Assembly: GCA_033549305.1 (NCBI GenBank)
Contig: JAWSUV010000014.1
Location: forward strand, 1-35,855
Reading direction: 5' to 3'
Length of the DNA: 35,855 nucleotides
Origin: Anoxynatronum sp033549305
GTDB taxonomy: Bacteria > Bacillota > Clostridia > Peptostreptococcales > Tindalliaceae
A program made the translations under genes and the position numbers. Of this stretch, positions 30,705 to 35,855 are shown one piece after another; positions within the stretch are counted from its first letter, which is position 1, and every line of letters starts with the position of its first letter. The notes beneath the pieces are model-generated. The model did no database searches. It saw only the letters and a program-made list of their open reading frames with translations, and was not told where the DNA came from.

Positions 30705-32564
30705 CTATAAAACAATTTGTGCCAGCAACCCCGCTGTCAGGAACGAGATGATAAAACTGCCGATCCAAATCAACGCCGATTCGCGCCAACTGCGTTCTTT
30801 AAAAATCACGATGACAGCGGCAGCACATGGGACAAAAAGAGTGATTGCAACGAGAGAAACCAGCAGCTGCATAGGCGACAATAGTCCCTGTGAAGCCAGT
30901 GTATCCAACCCGGCTGCTCCGAAATCCCGTCTGATGATTCCCATGATGAAGGCCTGTGTCACCTGTGGATCCAGACGCAAAAAGTCGCGGGTCAGTGGTG
31001 TGGCCAGCCGAATCATTCCTTCCAGTAATCCTGAGGCTTGGAGCAATGTGATGATCACCGCTCCCACTGCGAATAATGGAGCTGCTTCCTTAAGAAACAT
31101 CAGGCTTTTGTTCCAGGTTTTTCTGAGCACATTGCTAATCCGGGGCAGGCGGAGGGGTGGTATGTCAATAAACAAAGCCGTTGATTCTCCTGCCATAAGC
31201 TTATTAAGCAGTGTCCCGGTGATCACAAATACCGCGACAATGGTGCCCACATAGATGAGTAGAATCTTCGGGCCCAGCGGCGCGATCAGCCCAGCGATAA
31301 CCCCCAGTTGGGCTGAACAGGGAATCGCCAGCCCCAGCAGCATGGTGGCAATAAACCGTTCGCGTTTGGATCCAAGGATTCGGGTGGTAATGGTCGCCAT
31401 CGTTACACAGCCGAATCCCAGAATCATGGGGATTATCGCGCGACCATTTAGACCAAGGCCGTTCAACAACCTGTCCACCAATGTGGCCACCCGCGGAAGA
31501 TAACCGGAATCTTCCATGACAGACAAGAAAAGATAGAATCCAATCACCAGTGGCATTAAGAGTCCCAGTATGTAAACAGGTGTCATTGTCAGAATCCCAA
31601 ATTCACCAATGAGGAGCCGGCCAATCAGTGTTGTGTCCGTCACAAATGGTGCTGTGATGCCGGTAATCCAGTCCAGGTAATAGGTGCCCATAATGATGCC
31701 TTCCGTAAAATCCACCACCGTCTGGGCAATGATCACACCCACCAGCTGGTACATAACCCACAATGATGCCATCAGAATAGGTATGCCAGTAACCGGTTGG
31801 ATCATCCAGCGGCCCATCCGCACTTTAAAATCCGCATTTCGGTAATCCTGCACAACAACGTCCTCGACCATGGCGTCAATCCAATGGCGGCGGGCTTTGT
31901 ATAACGCTTCCTGCATTTTGGGTGCAGTCGTTACTTTATGCCGTTCCAAAATGTTTTCATCTTCTTCTAACATCAGCAGCGCTTCCGAGGGTTCATCCGC
32001 CATTGAAAGCACTTCCGGCAGATGCATTTTTACCAGGTCCATTGCATAACCGGACCGGGCACGGCCGATAGCCTCTTTGAGTTCAGACATTCCGAGTCCC
32101 TGCACCGCCACCGTTGGAATCACTTCCACGCCAAGTCGGTCTGACAGTCGGGCAACATCGATAAAAAAACCGTTTCGGGTAACATCATCCATCATATTCA
32201 ATGCCACTACAACGGGTTTACCCATGTCCAGAATCTGCTGAGTCAAGAACAAATCCCGTTCCAGATGGGAGGCATCCACAATATTGAGAATCACATCCCC
32301 ATACAAGATAACATCCCTGGCAACACGCTCTTCATCATTAAAGGAAGATACTCCATAAACGCCTGGCGTATCAATCACTATATCCTCCTGGTATTTCCCA
32401 TGGGTAATGTCTACAGTTGTCCCGGGAAAATTGGATACATCGACATAAATGCCTGTGAGGGCATTAAAAAAGACTGACTTTCCTACATTGGGGTTTCCAG
32501 CCAGTACGATTTTTCGACGAGCCTCTCCAACTTCAAGAGCCGCTGTCGGATTATGATGCGTCAT
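30705..32564 (-). CDS. feoB: Ferrous iron transport protein B
   Basis: GTP-dependent Fe(II) importer, 619 aa. The N-terminal G domain has G1 GNPNVGKS (residues 23-30), G2 in NFPGTTVD, G3 DTPGVY and G4 NMMD; a helical inhibitor domain follows to about residue 230, then about eight to ten membrane helices with Gate regions (EDSGYLPRVATLVDR, PCSAQLGV, IIRRDFGAAG). It is shorter than the ~770-aa enterobacterial form but in the clostridial range. ATG at 32564 follows GGAGGTGG. A Rho-independent hairpin lies between feoA and feoB, and the eight-cysteine gene follows closely. Confidence 0.96.
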   Translation of the reverse strand: MTHHNPTAALEVGEARRKIVLAGNPNVGKSVFFNALTGIYVDVSNFPGTTVDITHGKYQEDIVIDTPGVYGVSSFNDEERVARDVILYGDVILNIVDASHLERDLFLTQQILDMGKPVVVALNMMDDVTRNGFFIDVARLSDRLGVEVIPTVAVQGLGMSELKEAIGRARSGYAMDLVKMHLPEVLSMADEPSEALLMLEEDENILERHKVTTAPKMQEALYKARRHWIDAMVEDVVVQDYRNADFKVRMGRWMIQPVTGIPILMASLWVMYQLVGVIIAQTVVDFTEGIIMGTYYLDWITGITAPFVTDTTLIGRLLIGEFGILTMTPVYILGLLMPLVIGFYLFLSVMEDSGYLPRVATLVDRLLNGLGLNGRAIIPMILGFGCVTMATITTRILGSKRERFIATMLLGLAIPCSAQLGVIAGLIAPLGPKILLIYVGTIVAVFVITGTLLNKLMAGESTALFIDIPPLRLPRISNVLRKTWNKSLMFLKEAAPLFAVGAVIITLLQASGLLEGMIRLATPLTRDFLRLDPQVTQAFIMGIIRRDFGAAGLDTLASQGLLSPMQLLVSLVAITLFVPCAAAVIVIFKERSWRESALIWIGSFIISFLTAGLLAQIVL

Positions 32565-32592
32565 ATTTCATCCACCTCCATCATTCTCTGCG

Positions 32593-32619
32593 AAAAAAAG
32601 CCTCATCCAATGGATGAGG
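32593..32619 (-). terminator. Intercistronic terminator hairpin between feoA and feoB
   Basis: On the minus strand CCTCATCC-ATT-GGATGAGG forms an 8-bp perfect stem followed by C and seven T (32593-32599). It lies 20 nt after the feoA stop and 29 nt before the feoB ATG, with no obvious second promoter between, so it may reduce feoB relative to feoA. Confidence 0.8.
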
Positions 32620-32638
32620 GGTCTTTTAAAAAACAGTT

Positions 32639-32857
32639 TTACAGATTCTCAACTTCAATCTGTTCCGCCAGTTTTCGGCCAATGGCAATTTCCTGCATCC
32701 GGTTCTGTAAAACAATTGGTCCTTTGGGTAATTTGATGGAGCAGGTCAGCATTGCCCCTTCACATACACCCAGCCGGATGGCTTGCAGGCGTATTTTATC
32801 ATCGGGAATATGGAGTATTCGTAATTTTTCACCACGGTTCACTTTATCAAGAGTCAT
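32639..32857 (-). CDS. feoA: FeoA-like SH3-domain protein
   Basis: 72 aa, cytoplasmic small SH3-like partner that modulates FeoB. Typical FeoA features: RLQAIRLGVCEGAMLTCS and a C-terminal VLQNRMQEIAIGRKLAEQIEVE. ATG at 32857 is preferred (AGGAG at 8 nt); ATG at 32863 is too close to it. It is the first gene of the feo operon, directly behind the Fur-like box and promoter. Confidence 0.93.
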   Translation of the reverse strand: MTLDKVNRGEKLRILHIPDDKIRLQAIRLGVCEGAMLTCSIKLPKGPIVLQNRMQEIAIGRKLAEQIEVENL

Positions 32858-32889
32858 TCCCATCACTCCTATTATTTCCATAAGGAAAT

Positions 32890-32906
32890 AGAATAATTAT
32901 TATTCT
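32890..32906 (-). promoter_or_regulatory. Fur-like operator upstream of feoA
   Basis: A perfect 17-bp palindrome AGAATAAT-A-ATTATTCT, matching the core ATAAT-N-ATTAT of the Fur 7-1-7 box (TGATAATNATTATCA). It lies 8 bp downstream of the -10, over the expected start of transcription, where a repressor would block initiation when iron is plentiful. Confidence 0.65.
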
Positions 32907-32913
32907 CATTTAC

Positions 32914-32942
32914 AGTATGACGGAAAACCTTTGATTTGTCAA
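32914..32942 (-). promoter_or_regulatory. Promoter of the feo operon
   Basis: TTGACA (32937-32942), 17-nt spacer, CATACT (32914-32919). The -35 is consensus and abuts the terminator of the upstream ligase operon (32945-32980). Confidence 0.7.
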
Positions 32943-32944
32943 TC

Positions 32945-32980
32945 AAAAAAGAACCCGACTGTTTTTAACAGCTGGTTCTC
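32945..32980 (-). terminator. Terminator of the GCS2/ATP-grasp operon
   Basis: On the minus strand AGAACC...CTGTT pairs with AACAG...GGGTTCT (32951-32980; two mismatched positions), followed by TTTTTT. It lies 30 nt past the ATP-grasp stop. Confidence 0.75.
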
Positions 32981-33010
32981 TTCTTGAGTCTTATAGCAAT
33001 GGCACACGTC

Positions 33011-34363
33011 TTATTCTGAAACGCAAAAAGCTGGAACCGTAAAGCACTCAACGACACTTCCGATGATACTGTGTCTGCCTGCACGGATATACGGGCCCTG
33101 AAAGATGCCGTTGTATACGAAACATCCGATGAGGTAGTAGAACGATTCGAAGGTTGCCCCATCTTTTGTGACGACTGCCATGGGCATCCTGGGCACCTGG
33201 CAATACTCCTGTATCAGGTAAGACTGGGCGGCGGCTGTTCTAAGTTTTTGTTCCCACTCAATTATTTCGTGGTCCCGACCGGCATAAACACCGTAAGAAG
33301 CATAACGATCTGTGGGTTTGATAATCAGACGGTCTTTGTTTTCAAGCCAATCCAGCCAACGGAGAGAATCCCCTTCCTCCAGGCGTGCAGTAAAGGGAAC
33401 ATGGCGCTTCACAAAGTTTCGTTCCTCCTGACTAAGAAAATGGGCAGTATTCTCATCATGAAGAATAGCAAAAAATTGCTTGTTGTGGGGAATTTGGGAA
33501 CGCACCGGTCCGACAACACAGGCGATATCATCCAGGATTGCCTGGATCAATGGCTTCAATTCCTTTTGATTCTCCACCAGTTCCCAGGTAACCAGACGTC
33601 GGTATACTGCATCGATAACAATCTCTCCTGCCATCAGGTGTCCGCCTTTAATCTTCAGGTCACGGGCATCAACAATCAGACATGCGCAGCCCGCCCGCAG
33701 GAATGATTTCTGAAATTCGCTAAATTCCGTAGGAGGATCCTGGGTGAGCAAGTCCACAATGGCGATCCGGGGTGTGCTTGAGGGTTGACGATTTTGACTA
33801 AGGCACCACTGTTGATAATTCGATAAAAACGCCGCCACCCAGCTGTCGAAAAACTCTCCTTGCCGCAAATTCCCATGGGGAATTCCCAGTTTTTCAACTG
33901 CTGCAGAATTGCCGATAATTTGCTGCAATTCCCTTGCTTCTACCATTCCCGACGAACCATCTGTATTGATTTCACAAAATTGAAAATCTCCGGTTTCCAG
34001 ATGATAAAACAGGTCTATCCGGGTGACCGGTACTGCCTCCGCATATCCGGGTTCTTTTAGAATAAGCTGCTCCATCAACGGTGGAAAGCCAAAACGGCGG
34101 CGAAGTTCCGGAACCTGTACGTATGCCTGGGTGACTTTGTGAATCAGGTCCATCATTCTTCGTGTAATTACCTCCAATTCACCCCACTGTTCCGGAGTCA
34201 GAAAAAAGGGTTGATACAGGAACTCGACCGGCTTACCCTTATATTTTGCCGGCGAATGCGCCACTTCCTGTAACACTTGGGCATAGGAGTCTGAGACAAT
34301 CAACGGATGCCTTAGTGCCCATTGCCGGTGTTTCTCCAGCCAGGGGCTGAATGCTTGGCGCAT
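33011..34363 (-). CDS. Circularly permuted ATP-grasp ligase (glutathionylspermidine-synthase-like)
   Basis: 450 aa, cytoplasmic. It resembles the circularly permuted ATP-grasp group that includes glutathionylspermidine synthase: FCEINTDGSSGMVEARE (residues ~129-145) and AVYRRLVTWELVE in the first part, then LIIKPTDRYASYGVYAG (~346-362) and SYLIQEYCQ as the ATP-binding segments. It would form an amide bond from a carboxylate, ATP and an amine. Its ATG shares a base with the stop of the GCS2 gene (TAATG), preceded by AAGGAGGCGATC, so the two are translationally coupled and probably act in sequence: first gamma-glutamyl-X, then extension. A glutathione-synthase replacement is one reading; the true acceptor is unknown. 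Confidence 0.75.
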   Translation of the reverse strand: MRQAFSPWLEKHRQWALRHPLIVSDSYAQVLQEVAHSPAKYKGKPVEFLYQPFFLTPEQWGELEVITRRMMDLIHKVTQAYVQVPELRRRFGFPPLMEQLILKEPGYAEAVPVTRIDLFYHLETGDFQFCEINTDGSSGMVEARELQQIIGNSAAVEKLGIPHGNLRQGEFFDSWVAAFLSNYQQWCLSQNRQPSSTPRIAIVDLLTQDPPTEFSEFQKSFLRAGCACLIVDARDLKIKGGHLMAGEIVIDAVYRRLVTWELVENQKELKPLIQAILDDIACVVGPVRSQIPHNKQFFAILHDENTAHFLSQEERNFVKRHVPFTARLEEGDSLRWLDWLENKDRLIIKPTDRYASYGVYAGRDHEIIEWEQKLRTAAAQSYLIQEYCQVPRMPMAVVTKDGATFESFYYLIGCFVYNGIFQGPYIRAGRHSIIGSVVECFTVPAFCVSE

Positions 34364-35673
34364 TAGATCGCCTCCTTCTTCCAGGTATGTGCGGCACACC
34401 ACTCCAACGCATTCATGCCTGCTGCATCCACTAACCGACGGCTGACCATGGCTGGGGTCTCTTTGTTCAAGACCTGTGCCTCTAGGTGATACAGCCATTT
34501 TTTTTCCTGGGGAGTGCTGTTTTGTTTAGCCAAATCCATCAGTGCCAGGAGCATTTGCTGACAGGTGGTGCCGCCGAAGCGGGCGTTATACCCATTAACC
34601 TGCATATCTTTACGCAGCTGACAAAGATTTGCATCGTTCATGCTCTGGGACAGGTGGTACAGGTATCTCAATGCTGTTTCACTATAAAAGAGATTTTTCA
34701 CCAGCGCGGCGAAGGCAAAGCTGTGAGGCAGCGGCAGAGAATCTGCCATGCGGATTTCAATATAGCGTCGTACCCTCACATCCGGAAACACCATGGAGAG
34801 TAGATGATCCACTTCTTCATCAGTAAAATGTTCCAATCCCTCCAGTTCCTCTGTTCTTAAGCTGCCGGTTCCGATGAAATGATTGTTCTTTTGCACCAGG
34901 ATTGGCGGCGTTCGGAGAATATAGTCGGCATAAGCCCGGTAGCCAAATTCCTGATCCATGACACCGGGGATCAATGCACATCGGGCCGGATCCGTTTCGT
35001 CCCAGATGGCTGTCCGAATGCTGAAGTGTTCCGCTGGTTTCCCCTCAAAGAAAGGTGCGTTATCCGAAATGAGGGCCAAAAAAGGCATCAAAAAATGGGC
35101 AACACGGAATTTCTCGATAAAATCCGCCTGGTGTTGATAATCAATGACTACCTGTAATGAAGCGGTTCCTTTCATCATATAGTGGGCGTAGCGCCCGGTT
35201 TTTCCGAGATACTCAGACATATGCCTGTAACGTTGTTTGGGGTTAAAGGGGATCTCTTGGATAGATGATTGCGGATGATATCCGATACAAAGCATCCATT
35301 GCCGATTTTCGTGCAACACCGGCAGGATCCGGTCCAAAAATGTCCAGTAAATCGTGTAGATTTCCGATAACTGCCTGCAGGGTTTGATGCTTATTTCCAG
35401 TTGCCCGCCGGGCTCCAGCGTAATCACATAGTCCGGGTGCAGCAAACCAATCAGCCGCTCATTTTCCAGGATTGCTTCATAGCCCAAGGGCAGCATCGCT
35501 TTGAGAATCTCTTCAATCCCGCCGGTTTCATAATAATCAATGGATCTCAGCGTTTCAGCATCGACAATGATATGCTCGATTTCCATTCCGACCTGAAAAT
35601 CTGAGGCAGCGGTTTCACCCTGCCTGATCAGCGACACGATCCGTTCCTGCTGGTTTGAAAATGCTATGTTCAT
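34363..35673 (-). CDS. Glutamate-cysteine ligase-like protein (GCS2 family)
   Basis: 436 aa of the plant/proteobacterial-type GCS2 fold. ATP/Mg and substrate motifs: VGMEIEHIIVD (residues 28-38), ITLEPGGQLEISIKP, YMMKGTASLQVVIDY and RYIEIRMADSLP. It is expected to link the gamma-carboxyl of glutamate to cysteine or another amine. ATG at 35673 follows GGGAGTGG; a TATAAT (35715-35720) lies about 40 nt upstream with no clear -35. No gshB or gshF is nearby; the only partner is the coupled ATP-grasp gene. The final thiol or peptide is therefore unknown. Confidence 0.87.
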   Translation of the reverse strand: MNIAFSNQQERIVSLIRQGETAASDFQVGMEIEHIIVDAETLRSIDYYETGGIEEILKAMLPLGYEAILENERLIGLLHPDYVITLEPGGQLEISIKPCRQLSEIYTIYWTFLDRILPVLHENRQWMLCIGYHPQSSIQEIPFNPKQRYRHMSEYLGKTGRYAHYMMKGTASLQVVIDYQHQADFIEKFRVAHFLMPFLALISDNAPFFEGKPAEHFSIRTAIWDETDPARCALIPGVMDQEFGYRAYADYILRTPPILVQKNNHFIGTGSLRTEELEGLEHFTDEEVDHLLSMVFPDVRVRRYIEIRMADSLPLPHSFAFAALVKNLFYSETALRYLYHLSQSMNDANLCQLRKDMQVNGYNARFGGTTCQQMLLALMDLAKQNSTPQEKKWLYHLEAQVLNKETPAMVSRRLVDAAGMNALEWCAAHTWKKEAI

Positions 35674-35855
35674 GGTCAGCCACTCCCGTCACTGTTAGTT
35701 TCATTGTTCGGCATATTATACCTTCCTTTGATAGTACCCTATTCGTCCCCTGGTTATGCATCGACCATGAACTCAATTATGAGGTTTCGCTGCATTTATT
35801 TGAGTTTCATTTTGTTTCAACTGTCATCTTTTGGTGTATTGACTTCGCTAAAGGG

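Noticed and set aside
1..35855. CRISPR arrays, tRNA or rRNA genes, prophage or intact insertion sequences
   Set aside because: No regularly spaced repeats, cloverleaf-like sequences, integrases or transposases were found on reading both strands.

Overview
The window looks like a chromosomal segment from an anaerobic, low-to-mid GC Firmicute of the class Clostridia. The evidence is a Veg homologue, strong sigma-A type promoters, AAAGGAGG-type ribosome binding sites, several TTG and GTG starts, an NhaC antiporter and an in-frame UGA (Sec) HesB-like gene. NhaC and the two D-alanine enzymes do not fix the species; a sodium-dependent or alkaliphilic lifestyle is only an inference. I see no rRNA, tRNA, CRISPR array, intact insertion sequence or prophage.

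Layout, left to right. 77-3467 (minus): PhoH-family PIN/ATPase, membrane GGDEF diguanylate cyclase, HAD phosphatase. 3468-3947: a long gene-poor gap with a possible decayed reading frame. 3948-4988 (plus): homoserine dehydrogenase. 5041-10160 (minus): CoA-disulfide-reductase-like flavoprotein, protein-L-isoaspartate methyltransferase, an unusual nitroreductase-methyltransferase fusion, a CatE-like double glyoxalase-fold protein and a C39/papain-like protein; tight spacing suggests one or two transcripts. 10670-15644 (minus): DUF362/ferredoxin protein, ispE, ddl, lipB, lipA. 15905-21332 (minus): argF-carA-carB, an arginine/carbamoyl-phosphate operon whose promoter is covered by two ARG-box-like sites. 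21602-24989 (minus): veg, tandem universal stress protein, a HesB-like selenoprotein hidden by its UGA codon, and leucyl aminopeptidase. 25339-28968 (plus): nhaC, then a UPF0173 metallo-hydrolase translationally coupled to alanine racemase. 29164-32857 (minus): AI-2E family permease and feoA-feoB-small Cys-rich protein with a Fur-like box. 33011-35673 (minus): a GCS2 glutamate-cysteine-ligase-like gene translationally coupled to a circularly permuted ATP-grasp ligase.

How the genes fit together. Much of the window concerns thiol, iron and Fe-S chemistry: Feo iron import, HesB-Sec, LipA/LipB, the CoA-disulfide-reductase-like enzyme and the two-gene peptide/thiol ligase cassette. The rest is central amino-acid metabolism (homoserine, citrulline/carbamoyl phosphate) and cell-wall precursors (Alr, Ddl, and IspE for isoprenoids). 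The items most worth following up are the selenoprotein at 23000-23299, which simple gene calling would miss; the GCS2 plus ATP-grasp pair; the nitroreductase-methyltransferase fusion and its neighbours; and the small eight-cysteine protein that ends the feo operon.
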